Part shown: positions 17,239-25,652 of the stretch, one piece after another
Layout: each line of letters starts with the position of its first letter
Position numbering within the stretch: the first letter of the stretch is position 1
From: Mesorhizobium sp. LNHC252B00
Lineage (GTDB): Bacteria; Pseudomonadota; Alphaproteobacteria; Rhizobiales; Rhizobiaceae
DNA length: 64,000 nt
Direction: 5' to 3'
Assembly: GCF_000502955.1 (NCBI RefSeq)
Contig: NZ_AYWO01000001.1
Location: 200,180 to 264,179, forward strand
Position numbers and translations under genes: made by a program
The notes under the pieces: generated by a model
Told to the model about the DNA's origin: nothing
The model's input: the letters and a program-made list of their open reading frames with translations, nothing else
Databases searched by the model: none

Positions 17239-18264
17239 TCAGTCCCGTAATGCCAAGCCGGATGGTTGGCGGCCTGTCTTCAGATGGGGATCATGCCGGC
17301 GCAGGAATTTGCGTAGCGGCAACTCGAACCGAATGTACATCCGCCAGGCCAGAAGAACTGATGTAGCCGTGCCGATCACGATGATAAGGTCTGGGGGAAC
17401 CGGAAAAGCAGTCCACACCATCAGAAGCAGCGTTATCGGCAGAGTGTGGATCAGATAGAGCATATAGGAGGCGTCACCGAGAACCGTCCAGACGCTCGGC
17501 TTCGCGTCGATCTGCATCGTGCCGAAAACGATCATTGCCGCTGGGAGACCGTAGACCAGCACGCGCTGGAAGCCGTTGTCGCCCGCGAGGAACTCCATGG
17601 TCCCCCCTTGCGGGGCTATCCCGATGAATCCGGCGGCTATCATCGCCGCGGCGCCGACAGGCAGGCACCACACCGCCGGTCTCCACCTGGGCACGTAGGC
17701 GAGAACGACGCCAAAGCCGAACTCGATGATCAGCGGGTTGCCAAGAAACTGCGGCACTGGACCCGCCGAGCGAAATATCATTGCAAGGCCGAAGATGCCA
17801 AGGAGTCCCGGCAACAGCCGCCGATCGACGAGGACAACGGTCGCTGCGGCGTAGAACAGCATCTCGAAGCACAGCGTCCAGGCCGCCGGCAGCGCTGGCG
17901 CGGTCATCTGATCGGTAGCCGGCCAGAGCAGCAGCGTCGCCACTGCGTCCCGCCAGCCGAAGCCGGTTTTGTAAGCGACGATCGCATACGGGATGCTGGT
18001 CAGCAGGTAGAGCGGAACAATGCGCCGGAACCTCCGCCAAGCGAAAGATCGCCAGGTCAAACCCGGTGCCGTTCTTGCTATGATCACGCCTGATATGACG
18101 AAGAAGATATCTACGCCTGCGCGACCGACCACCTGAAAATCATGAGGCAGTAGACCATTGGACCCGGTGGCCAGAACGGCAGTCTGAGCCGCATGGACAT
18201 ATACGACCATGAGCGCGGCGATGAACCGAAGTATTTGCAGAGACCAGATCAAGCCAATGCCCAC
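17239..18264 (-). CDS. Acyltransferase-3 family membrane protein
   Basis: A protein of about 341 residues with around ten hydrophobic segments, from LIWSLQILRFIAALMVVYVH, whose final histidine is the catalytic-type residue of the family, to the FELPLRKFL tail. GVDIFFVISGVIIA and WRRFRRIVPLYL match acyltransferase-3 (OafA/NodX/ExoH-like) enzymes, which O-acetylate surface sugars in the inner membrane. The GTG start at 18264 places the first membrane helix correctly but has no clear ribosome site, so the start is uncertain. Its partner sugar is unknown; the polysaccharide region is 18 kb away. Confidence 0.83.
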   Translation of the reverse strand: MGIGLIWSLQILRFIAALMVVYVHAAQTAVLATGSNGLLPHDFQVVGRAGVDIFFVISGVIIARTAPGLTWRSFAWRRFRRIVPLYLLTSIPYAIVAYKTGFGWRDAVATLLLWPATDQMTAPALPAAWTLCFEMLFYAAATVVLVDRRLLPGLLGIFGLAMIFRSAGPVPQFLGNPLIIEFGFGVVLAYVPRWRPAVWCLPVGAAAMIAAGFIGIAPQGGTMEFLAGDNGFQRVLVYGLPAAMIVFGTMQIDAKPSVWTVLGDASYMLYLIHTLPITLLLMVWTAFPVPPDLIIVIGTATSVLLAWRMYIRFELPLRKFLRRHDPHLKTGRQPSGLALRD

Positions 18265-18322
18265 ATAGATTGAACCGTTTTGGCAGTCGGCGGCAAGTTC
18301 CAGAGGGCCAGCCCAATGCCGA

Positions 18323-19000
18323 CTATCGCTGGCCAGATGCCGGCAGTGCCGAGCCTGGGAATCGCGGCAGAAGCATGGGGACGCGCCGAGCATATCCATC
18401 ATATTCGGGGAAGGTTTGCCGCAGGATGGCTTCCTCATTTCTGGCGCGCCGATACTGGAACAGAAACTGCAGCGCACCGAGCGCCACCATCAGCATCGAA
18501 AAATGTGAAATGATCATACCGATAACGAAGACAGCCTCACATATGTACAGTGGATGGCGAACAATTGAGTATGGCCCTGTTGTAACCAGACGCCGGGCCG
18601 TAGCCATGACCGAGAAAGAGCGCCCAAGCCAGTAAAGACAAAAAATCGAACTGGCCGTGCCAATGAAAATCAAGCAAAGAGCCACCACTTGCGCTGCTTC
18701 GCTGTCCAGCGCGGGCGTCAGAAACATCGCCGCCAATATCATGAAAGACCCAGCTACCGATGTAATCCTTGGTTCAAGTCCCCGAGCCGTTCCCTTTGGC
18801 GGAAGGCGGCCGATTGTCATGAGAATCTGCAACAACAACAAGACAGTTCCCGCCGCCTTTGTGACGACAGCCAGCGAACTTGCCGTGGTGTCCTGGTGGA
18901 AATAGAAGAACAGAGGAGCCGCGCTAAATATCGCCAAAACCGTGATGACAAAGACGATGGCAACGCGGCCGAAAAAATCCTCAGTTAACATTTTGCCCAC
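18323..19000 (-). CDS. Isoprenylcysteine methyltransferase-like membrane protein
   Basis: A 225-residue integral membrane protein ending in the ICMT/PEMT-type cofactor region: TTGPYSIVRHPLYICEAVFV (about 139-158) and RRARNEEAIL, the usual AdoMet-binding and EE motif. Bacterial members methylate unknown, usually lipid-like, targets. An alternative start is the ATG four codons in (MLTEDFFGR). It lies 58 bases before the acyltransferase on the same strand and may form a pair with it. Confidence 0.8.
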   Translation of the reverse strand: MGKMLTEDFFGRVAIVFVITVLAIFSAAPLFFYFHQDTTASSLAVVTKAAGTVLLLLQILMTIGRLPPKGTARGLEPRITSVAGSFMILAAMFLTPALDSEAAQVVALCLIFIGTASSIFCLYWLGRSFSVMATARRLVTTGPYSIVRHPLYICEAVFVIGMIISHFSMLMVALGALQFLFQYRRARNEEAILRQTFPEYDGYARRVPMLLPRFPGSALPASGQR

Positions 19001-19130
19001 CCACTCGAGATGGACATTGAAGCACCACTTCCGCGCGCCGACAAGGAAATGGTTTGCAAAGAGTTAACTCCTCTGTCGCTGTGCTTCCTGGGCAACGACC
19101 GATTGGCGGTTGCGACGATCTCTCGGGCTC

Positions 19131-19655
19131 TCAGACCGATACGCCACCAAGAACCATCGCGTCGCTGTAGGCTTGGAATGCGATCGTGCAGATCGCCGCT
19201 GCTGAAATCGGCACGCCAAACGGCACGACGCCTTTGTGATCCAGATGTTGAACGTAAAGGCGGAATGCGCTTTGCGGCAGCATGAAGGGAGTTTTCACGA
19301 TCAACGCCGTGGCTAGGGCGAAAACCAGCAGCAGTGCGGAAAACACGATCAGATCGCTTCCTCCGATCAGAAATGGCACCACCGCCATCAGCTTGACATC
19401 GCCGGCGCCGATCTTGCGCAAGGCCCAGAACGGGAAGAGCGCGACGAACAGCAAAAGTCCGGCCATGGCACTGAGCCCCGTGTCCCACCAGGATCCGGAT
19501 TGGAGCGACAGCAGCAGCATGCCCCCCGCCCCCAGGCAGAGCAGCAGCAGCACGTCGCGATTGGATATCTTCTGGGTGGTGAAGTCGAGCCAGGCAATCC
19601 TTGCCAGCAGAGGAATGGTGAGGACTTTCAGCAGCAGCGCTTCGACGAGCAACAT
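19131..19655 (-). CDS. cpaA: Prepilin peptidase (CpaA/TadV)
   Basis: A 174-residue membrane protein of the A24 aspartic prepilin peptidase family without the N-methylation domain. The two catalytic aspartates are visible in WLDFTTQKISN (D24) and IGAGDVKLM (D86). It cleaves and matures the Flp pilin encoded at 24266 and the TadE/F pseudopilins. It starts one base after the tadD stop and is the last gene of the minus-strand cpaF-tadB-tadC-tadD-cpaA unit. Confidence 0.9.
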   Translation of the reverse strand: MLLVEALLLKVLTIPLLARIAWLDFTTQKISNRDVLLLLCLGAGGMLLLSLQSGSWWDTGLSAMAGLLLFVALFPFWALRKIGAGDVKLMAVVPFLIGGSDLIVFSALLLVFALATALIVKTPFMLPQSAFRLYVQHLDHKGVVPFGVPISAAAICTIAFQAYSDAMVLGGVSV

Positions 19656-19656
19656 G

Positions 19657-20199
19657 CTAGCGCTCGATATTCTGCACGCTTGATGACAGAAGCTTCAGAT
19701 TGTTGGCGACGGTCGGATCGTTGGGCGCCAGTTCGTATGCCTTGAGGAAATTTGAGCGTGCATCCTGCAGCTTGCCGCGCAGCAGATAGGAATAGCCGAC
19801 ATTGTTATAGTATTCGGGCGTCGCGCCGACCAGCTTGGACGCACGGGCATAGGCCCGGTCGGACAGATCGAAGCGGTGGATCCGGTCGGTGCAGGCGGCC
19901 AGCCCCATCCAGGCGCCGCCGTCATTGGGCGCCAGCTGAGTCGCCTTGAAGAACAGCGCGCCGGCATTGCCATAGTTTTCCGCGCGGAACTGGTTCTTGG
20001 CTTCGGCCACGGCCTGGTCCGAGGCGTAATATTCGACGTCACCGACCGTCTTCAGCCCGTCGAAGGCATCGCCGAACGATGTGACATCACCCTTCGATGG
20101 CTCGTTGGTGCGAACGACACCATCGGCTGCCCCATTTGTCTGGCAGCCGGCAAGCACTACCGTCAACAGGCAGGCTGCGACAGCGATAACCCTTTTCAT
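19657..20199 (-). CDS. tadD: TPR lipoprotein of the tad locus (TadD)
   Basis: A 180-residue protein with a lipoprotein signal (MKRVIAVAACLLTVVLAGCQ, lipobox LAGC). It then has about three tetratricopeptide-like repeats (NAGALFFKATQLAPNDGGAW, PEYYNNVGYSYLLRGKLQDA, NFLKAYELAPNDPTVANN). TadD is the pilotin-like or assembly-scaffold lipoprotein needed for Flp pilus secretion. AGGGGAA precedes the ATG. It lies between tadC (53 bases) and cpaA (1 base). Confidence 0.87.
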   Translation of the reverse strand: MKRVIAVAACLLTVVLAGCQTNGAADGVVRTNEPSKGDVTSFGDAFDGLKTVGDVEYYASDQAVAEAKNQFRAENYGNAGALFFKATQLAPNDGGAWMGLAACTDRIHRFDLSDRAYARASKLVGATPEYYNNVGYSYLLRGKLQDARSNFLKAYELAPNDPTVANNLKLLSSSVQNIER

Positions 20200-20252
20200 A
20201 TAATTCCCCTCGAGGGTCCCCGACTCGTTTTAGGACCAAAGCATATACCTAA

Positions 20253-21173
20253 CTAGAAGAAAACACCTCTCATTCGGATAATGACAGGCAACATGATGAC
20301 CATCATCACAACCGGGAAGATGCACAACCCCAATGGAATCATCATTTTGACCGGCAGGGCATTAGCTCGCTCCTCGGCATTCATAATTCTCTGCCCGCGC
20401 ATTTCGTCGCTATAAGTGCGCAGGGCATCCGTCAGGCTCGTACCCAGTTCTTCCGACTGCCGGAACAGTATCGAGAGCGCCCGAGCCTCGTCGAGGCCAA
20501 GACGATCTGAGAGATCTCGGAGAGCCTCACGCAACGGTTTGCCGGCGCGCAATTGTAGAGTCATAATCGAAAGCTGGATGCCGAGCCATTTGTGGGTGCC
20601 GGCCAATTCCTGACTGACACGCTCGACTGCCGCCTCCAGGCTCATCCCGGCATCGGCGCAGGTAATCATCATATCCATAAAATCCGGGAACCCGCGACGA
20701 TAGATCTGCTTTTGCCCATTCTCGAAGCGATCAAGCAGAATACTTGGAATGACAATGCAGCCAAGTCCAAAAAAGGCAGCCCCACCAAAGGCTACGAGAC
20801 CCGGCAGCTGCGGTGGCAATATCCGCGACAGCAGCGCATAGGCACCCAGAAAGCCGGCACAGACGGCGCCAAGCCGCGAAATGGTATAAATCAGCGGGGC
20901 GCTCGACTGATAGAAGCCGGCGCGGAAGAGTTTCGCTTCCAAAGCGCTGGGCTCATTCCGCTCCTTCTCCATCGATCGGAAATATGCCTCGACTGGCCGC
21001 TGAGCTGAAATCCTCGCCAATTCTTCCTGGCCCACAAGGGAGCGGCGGTTGGCAATTCCGTCGGCCATCAGACTTTGCACAACGAGTTTCCGCGTCTGCA
21101 GCGCCGGCAAGAAGATGAGCGCGCCGAAGAGAAAAAGCGCCACTGCCGCTACGAAAACGGCTATGGAGACCAC
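20253..21173 (-). CDS. tadC: Flp pilus inner-membrane platform protein (TadC)
   Basis: A protein of about 306 residues with the T2SF/GspF-type domain: YRRGFPDFMDMMITCADAGM and ALRTYSDEMRGQRIMNAEERANALPVKM are typical of TadC. It forms the inner-membrane platform with TadB above the CpaF ATPase. The start is unclear. The only near-standard in-frame codon is a GTG at 21173, with no ribosome site. In the same frame, 11 codons upstream, a GGGAG motif stands six bases before an ATA codon (reading INLFSNTDDLSLVVS), which may be the true start. Confidence 0.9.
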   Translation of the reverse strand: MVSIAVFVAAVALFLFGALIFLPALQTRKLVVQSLMADGIANRRSLVGQEELARISAQRPVEAYFRSMEKERNEPSALEAKLFRAGFYQSSAPLIYTISRLGAVCAGFLGAYALLSRILPPQLPGLVAFGGAAFFGLGCIVIPSILLDRFENGQKQIYRRGFPDFMDMMITCADAGMSLEAAVERVSQELAGTHKWLGIQLSIMTLQLRAGKPLREALRDLSDRLGLDEARALSILFRQSEELGTSLTDALRTYSDEMRGQRIMNAEERANALPVKMMIPLGLCIFPVVMMVIMLPVIIRMRGVFF

Positions 21174-21221
21174 GAGGCTCAGGTCGTCAGTGTTCGAAAA
21201 CAGGTTTATGTCTCGCTCCCG

Positions 21222-22193
21222 TCAGAAATCGAAATTGACCATCCGATACATAATGAATACGCCAAATAGCGCAAGTGAGCCGAAAATAACGAAGACCGGC
21301 ATTACGATAGGACTGTTCCACACTGCGCCGTAGTAAGAAGGCGCAATTAACTGGAGGATCAAGAACATTACCACCGGGAACAGTGAGATGATCCACGCCG
21401 ACATTCGGCCCTCGGCAGAAAGCGCCTTGATTTTCAAACGCAGTTTCTGTCGTTCGCGCAGCACCGACGAGAGATTGGACAGGATCTCGGTCAAATTGCC
21501 GCCTGTCTTGGCCTGAATCGATAGCGACACCGACAGTAATTGAAGACCCTCGAAACCGACACGTTGGGAAAGTTTCCGCGCCGCATTTTCAATGCTGAGG
21601 CCAAAAGTGATTTCGTCCGAGACAATGCCGAACTCAGTGCCGATCGGGTCGGGCATTTCACGGGCGACAAGGCTTATCGCCACGGAGGCCGGATGTCCGG
21701 CCCGCAGCGAACGCACGATCATGTCGAGTGCATCCGGCAACTGCTTTGCAAATTTCTGGATACGCTTGTTTCGCGCGCGCCGGAGAACGAAAAACGGGAG
21801 CACAAATGTGGTCAACAAAAAAACGATCATCGAGAATATGGCAGAGAAGTGGAGTAGGAACGCAAACACCAGCGCCAATACAAATCCGGAGGAAACAAAC
21901 ATTGCGACAAACGAAAGCGGATTACCGATTATACCGGATTGAGTGTATAGTCTGTTCAGTCCAACCATACTGAAAAGAAAATCGCCCGAATTGGTAAGCC
22001 CACGCTCGCGCAGCAAACCTTGCAAGGCTTGCTCGGCCGGAACTTCATCGGCGAGCCGGTTCAGCCGACGATTGATCGTGCTGACCCTGGAGCGGCGTTT
22101 GGCATAGGTAACGTAGAGAGCCTCGGCCGCGAGGATAACCGACGCCGCTGCCAACACATAGATGAAATACAGCAGCGTCTGATTGGTCGGCAT
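21222..22193 (-). CDS. tadB: Flp pilus inner-membrane platform protein (TadB)
   Basis: A 323-residue GspF-domain protein with an N-terminal membrane helix and core segments KFAKQLPDALDMIVRSLRAG and LSVSLSIQAKTGGNLTEILS typical of TadB. The ATG at 22193 shares a base with the cpaF stop (TGATG), so translation is coupled; a TTG one codon earlier is less likely. It is partner of TadC, 48 bases downstream. Confidence 0.92.
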   Translation of the reverse strand: MPTNQTLLYFIYVLAAASVILAAEALYVTYAKRRSRVSTINRRLNRLADEVPAEQALQGLLRERGLTNSGDFLFSMVGLNRLYTQSGIIGNPLSFVAMFVSSGFVLALVFAFLLHFSAIFSMIVFLLTTFVLPFFVLRRARNKRIQKFAKQLPDALDMIVRSLRAGHPASVAISLVAREMPDPIGTEFGIVSDEITFGLSIENAARKLSQRVGFEGLQLLSVSLSIQAKTGGNLTEILSNLSSVLRERQKLRLKIKALSAEGRMSAWIISLFPVVMFLILQLIAPSYYGAVWNSPIVMPVFVIFGSLALFGVFIMYRMVNFDF

Positions 22194-23578
22194 CAAAGCG
22201 GAGCCTGTGGGTTGAAAGCATCCTTGGCAAAATGATGGCCGAGCGTCGCCGCTTCCTGAGCAAAGCGCGGACGAATACCGGTAGCGCGAAACTCGCCGAC
22301 GATCTGGCCTTCAGCCGTCACCTCGCGGCGAACGAAATGATAAAGCTCCTGGAGTTGGACGACATTGCCTTCCATGCCAGTCAATTCCGATATAGATACG
22401 ACCCGCCTTCCTCCATCGGAAAGGCGCTGCGTCTGCACGATGATGTCTATGGCGGAAGCGATCTGCGCCCGGATGGAATCATTGCTCATCGGCATGCCGG
22501 CCATGCCGACCATCTGCTCCAGCCGCGAGATCGCGTCGCGCGGCGTGTTGGCGTGGATGGTGGTCATCGATCCCTCGTGGCCGGTGTTCATCGCTTGCAA
22601 CATGTCAAAGGCTTCCTCGCCGCGCACCTCGCCCACAATGATGCGGTCCGGCCGCATGCGCAACGCGTTCTTTAGCAATTCGCGCTGGCGCACCTCGCCC
22701 TTGCCCTCGACATTGGGGGGCCGCGTCTCCAGGCGGCCGACATGCGGCTGCTGCAATTGCAGTTCTGCCGCGTCCTCGATGGTGATCAGCCGCTCTTTCG
22801 AGGGGATGTAGCTCGACAGCGCGTTGAGCAAGGTCGTCTTGCCGCTGCCGGTGCCGCCCGAAACCAGGATCGATTTGCGCGCCTGCACGGCGATGCGCAG
22901 CAGATCGACCATCGGCTGCCGGATCGAATTGAATGCCATTAGGCGTTCCAGCGAATAGGGATTCTTGGAGAACTTGCGGATCGACACCAGCGGCCCGTCT
23001 ACCGAGACCGGGCGCACCGCAATGTTGACACGCGAGCCGTCCGCCAGCCGGGCATCGACCATCGGCGCGGATTCGTCGACACGCCGGCCGATGGCCGAAA
23101 CGATCTTGTTGATGATACGGAGCAGGTGCGCCTCATCGCGAAAGCGGATCGCCGTCTCCTCGATCATGCCGCGGCGCTCAATGAAGACGCGCTTATGGGT
23201 GTTGATCATTATGTCGGCGATTGAATCGTCCTTGAGCAGGGGTTCGATCGGCCCGAGTCCCAGCATCTCGTCCGCGGTGTCACTGGTCAATTGATCGAGC
23301 TCGCGTGCATTCAACGGCACATTGCGACCACGCACGAATTCGCGCACGATGGGGCGGATTTCGTTGAGGATCTCATCCTTCGACGCGCTTTCAAGTGCCG
23401 CAAGATTGAACCGGTCGATCAAATGTCGATGCAAATCGACTTTCAACGCCAGGAACTCGTCGCCATGCGGTGCAAGATCCGGAATTGGTGGCGGCGGCGC
23501 TGCAACGGGTAGCGGCACATATTGGGTTACTTGCTGCGCCAGCGGCTCGGCTGGCCCCTTCATGAATCGGCCTAGCAT
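22193..23578 (-). CDS. cpaF: Flp pilus assembly ATPase (CpaF/TadA)
   Basis: A 461-residue secretion ATPase of the VirB11/PilT group. The N-terminal part is proline-rich (20-35). The core has Walker A GGTGSGKTT at 241-249, the Asp box RLITIEDAAELQL, Walker B RPDRIIVGEVRGEEAFDMLQ and the His box TGHEGSMTTIHANTPRDA. It powers assembly of the Flp pilus. The start MLGRFMKGPAEPLAQ is preferred; the upstream extension is arginine-rich and atypical. It heads the minus-strand tad unit. Confidence 0.93.
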   Translation of the reverse strand: MLGRFMKGPAEPLAQQVTQYVPLPVAAPPPPIPDLAPHGDEFLALKVDLHRHLIDRFNLAALESASKDEILNEIRPIVREFVRGRNVPLNARELDQLTSDTADEMLGLGPIEPLLKDDSIADIMINTHKRVFIERRGMIEETAIRFRDEAHLLRIINKIVSAIGRRVDESAPMVDARLADGSRVNIAVRPVSVDGPLVSIRKFSKNPYSLERLMAFNSIRQPMVDLLRIAVQARKSILVSGGTGSGKTTLLNALSSYIPSKERLITIEDAAELQLQQPHVGRLETRPPNVEGKGEVRQRELLKNALRMRPDRIIVGEVRGEEAFDMLQAMNTGHEGSMTTIHANTPRDAISRLEQMVGMAGMPMSNDSIRAQIASAIDIIVQTQRLSDGGRRVVSISELTGMEGNVVQLQELYHFVRREVTAEGQIVGEFRATGIRPRFAQEAATLGHHFAKDAFNPQAPL

Positions 23579-24132
23579 TTTGTGCGCCCCCCGAATTCCC
23601 TTGCCCGGAAACTGTCTGTCGACCGCGAGGCAGCGCCGCCGACCAACACGCCGGCGAGGCGCAACTGGGTCATGTGACGTGCGAGATCCTGCGGCCTCGC
23701 GAACCCCTGCCAACTCCTCGCCTGCCCCGCTTCCGATCGACCCAACATAGAAAGTTAGCCTCCCGCTAAATTCGTAACGCTTAAACTAACCATTAACCAC
23801 GGAGGCGGGCAAGCGCCTAGCGACGAGCTGAAAGCCAATACTTATAACATAGTTAAGGCCCTCGGCCGAAAATGTCGTTTTATCTTACCCGAGGCGCCCG
23901 CCTGCCCAGCCTCACGGAACCTTACAAACCGCAACAGGCGGGGCGGCACCCAAAACAGTTCGTAACCCCTTAGATATAAAGGAATATGCACTACGCCTAA
24001 TGTACTAGCGGCACATCCGCAACTGCGATGGAATTGTGAACGAATGGTTAAGGACGCTTGAAAAATTAGTCGAATCAAGATCTTGTTGAAATTGAAGTCG
24101 GCTCAAACTTCGATAGATCAGGTATTGAAACC
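23579..24132. other. AT-rich divergent promoter region of the tad locus
   Basis: No gene is supported here; a 78-codon minus-strand frame at 23842-24078 lacks protein-like features. The stretch has several TTAA/TTAAGG words, including TTAA-N8-TTAA at about 23782-23797 with a TTAACC, close to CtrA boxes and placed to serve cpaF, and GTTAAGG words near 23851 and 24046. It is probably a shared regulatory region for both tad units. Confidence 0.6.
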
Positions 24133-24147
24133 TTAACAGACCCTTAA
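24133..24147. promoter_or_regulatory. CtrA-type box (TTAA-N7-TTAA) before pilA
   Basis: TTAA (24133-24136), CAGACCC, TTAA (24144-24147) matches exactly the core TTAA-N7-TTAA recognised by the alphaproteobacterial cell-cycle regulator CtrA. It ends 6 bases before the -35 of the pilin promoter. In Caulobacter pilA is CtrA-activated. That CtrA acts here is an inference. Confidence 0.65.
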
Positions 24148-24153
24148 TCGCAT

Positions 24154-24183
24154 TTGACTCTGCTTTTTCGTGGGACCTAGGAT
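24154..24183 (+). promoter_or_regulatory. Sigma-70-type promoter of pilA
   Basis: TTGACT (24154-24159), an 18-base spacer and TAGGAT (24178-24183), with the CtrA-type box just upstream and an untranslated leader of about 75 bases to the pilin ATG. Confidence 0.55.
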
Positions 24184-24265
24184 TGAGATGACGGGGGATG
24201 CTTGGGTATGGATTTCATCCTTGGCTCGTCTCGTCGGGTTCAAACCTCCAAAGGGAGAAATTATC

Positions 24266-24436
24266 ATGAAGAAGCTCATGACGATGACCCGGCAGTTCCG
24301 CGACGATGAGAACGGCGCTGCCATGGTCGAATACTCTATCCTGATCGGGATTATCACCGTAGCCACAATCGCCGCCATCGTGTTTGTCGGCGGATGGGTC
24401 AGCACCCAGTGGAATAATCTTCAGGCGGCACTCTAG
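24266..24436 (+). CDS. pilA: Flp/Fap pilin (PilA)
   Basis: A 56-residue class IVb prepilin: a charged leader MKKLMTMTRQFRDDENG, a cleavage site G17/A18 and glutamate-tyrosine at mature positions 5 and 6 (AAMVEYSILIG). It ends with one long hydrophobic helix and a short polar tail (STQWNNLQAAL). It is the major subunit of the Flp pilus, processed by CpaA and assembled by CpaF/TadB/TadC through the CpaC secretin. AGGGAG lies at good spacing before the ATG. Upstream in-frame codons belong to the leader. The gene has its own promoter and a downstream hairpin. Confidence 0.95.
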   Translation: MKKLMTMTRQFRDDENGAAMVEYSILIGIITVATIAAIVFVGGWVSTQWNNLQAAL

Positions 24437-24445
24437 AATTGGCGT

Positions 24446-24475
24446 TCAGGCCCGGGTTGCATGACCCGGGCCTGA
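24446..24475 (+). terminator. Perfect 12-bp hairpin after pilA (attenuator-like)
   Basis: TCAGGCCCGGGT (24446-24457), loop TGCATG, ACCCGGGCCTGA (24464-24475). It is very stable but lacks a T tract. It starts 9 bases after the pilA stop and lies ahead of cpaB, so it may stabilise an abundant short pilA mRNA and reduce readthrough. Confidence 0.6.
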
Positions 24476-24527
24476 GACCTGTCGTGGCGGGCGAAATTCC
24501 CGCATAGTGGGCTTGGGGTTTGGAAAA

Positions 24528-25604
24528 ATGCGCGCCAATACACTCATTATGATATTCCTCGCCGGCGTGTTCGGCGTACTAGCGGTTGTGCTCGCCAATA
24601 TCTGGCTGGCCAATCAGCGCAGCGCCATGGCGCAGACCAACGGCGTCGAGCGCGACACGGTCGTGGTGGCTGCGGTGGCGCTGAAGTTCGGCGACATTCT
24701 GTCCGCCGACAAATTGCGTGAAGTCGCATGGCCGGCGGGCGCGGTTCCTGCCGGCGCCTTCAAGACGACAGAAGAACTTCTGACGAAGGACCTTCCGGCT
24801 GGCGGAGGCACAAAGCAGGCTTTGCAGACGATCGGCGTCAACGAACCCGTTCTCGCCACCAAGATCACCGGCCCAGGCCAACGCGCCACGCTTTCGGCAG
24901 TGCTCAGCGAAGGCATGAAGGCAGTGTCCATCCGCGTCAACGACGTGCTGGGCGTCGCCGGCTTCATCTTCCCGGGTGACCGCGTCGATGTGCTGCTGAC
25001 GCGCACGGTGCGCGGCGAAGACGGCGCGGACAAGAGTTTTGTCGACGTGCTGTTGCAGAGCATGAAAGTGCTCGCCGTCGACCAGGTTGCCGACGAGAGC
25101 AAGGACAGCCCGACTGTCGTCAAATCGGTGACGGTCGAGGCCAGCACCAAGGACGCGCAGAAGCTCACCTTGGCCGCCGGCGCCGGCCAGTTGTCCCTGG
25201 CGCTTCGCCAGGCAGCTGCCAGCAAGGGCGAGACCACCGAGCGGGTGACTCTTTCCGACCTGACCGGGGAAATGCCGGCTGACGTCGCCAAAAGGCAAGC
25301 CGAACTCGCCAAACAGGCTGCAGCCGACGCTGCTGCCGCAGCCGATCGCCAGCGCGCGGAGGATGATCGCAAGCGCGCCGATGACAAGATTGCCGGATTG
25401 GCCCAAGCCGTAGACCGGGTGGGAAGCAAGCTGGACGATCTGAGCAAGGTCAAGCCGGCTCCGGCCGTGGCGTCGGCTCCTGAAGTACGGGAAGTCGTTA
25501 AGGAAGTCGTCAAATATGTCACACCCGAGCCACCGTCGCGTGCTACCGTGGGCGTTTTTCGGGGCGTGAAACTCGAGACATATGACGTGCCGCGACAACC
25601 ATGA
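24528..25604 (+). CDS. cpaB: Flp pilus assembly protein (CpaB/RcpC)
   Basis: A protein of about 358 residues with an N-terminal membrane anchor (TLIMIFLAGVFGVLAVVLAN) and a SAF/RcpC domain (AVALKFGDILSADKLREVAW, then LGVAGFIFPGDRVDVLLTRT). Its C-terminal half is rich in alanine and charged residues (about 250-310, QAELAKQAAADAAAAADRQR) and is probably coiled coil. CpaB stabilises the CpaC secretin in the periplasm. The ATG at 24528 is chosen; a GTG seven codons earlier is possible. Confidence 0.9.
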   Translation: MRANTLIMIFLAGVFGVLAVVLANIWLANQRSAMAQTNGVERDTVVVAAVALKFGDILSADKLREVAWPAGAVPAGAFKTTEELLTKDLPAGGGTKQALQTIGVNEPVLATKITGPGQRATLSAVLSEGMKAVSIRVNDVLGVAGFIFPGDRVDVLLTRTVRGEDGADKSFVDVLLQSMKVLAVDQVADESKDSPTVVKSVTVEASTKDAQKLTLAAGAGQLSLALRQAAASKGETTERVTLSDLTGEMPADVAKRQAELAKQAAADAAAAADRQRAEDDRKRADDKIAGLAQAVDRVGSKLDDLSKVKPAPAVASAPEVREVVKEVVKYVTPEPPSRATVGVFRGVKLETYDVPRQP

Positions 25605-25652
25605 TAGAGTGCGGCAAATAAAACGGGGCTGCCATAGGCAGCGATTGGGGAG

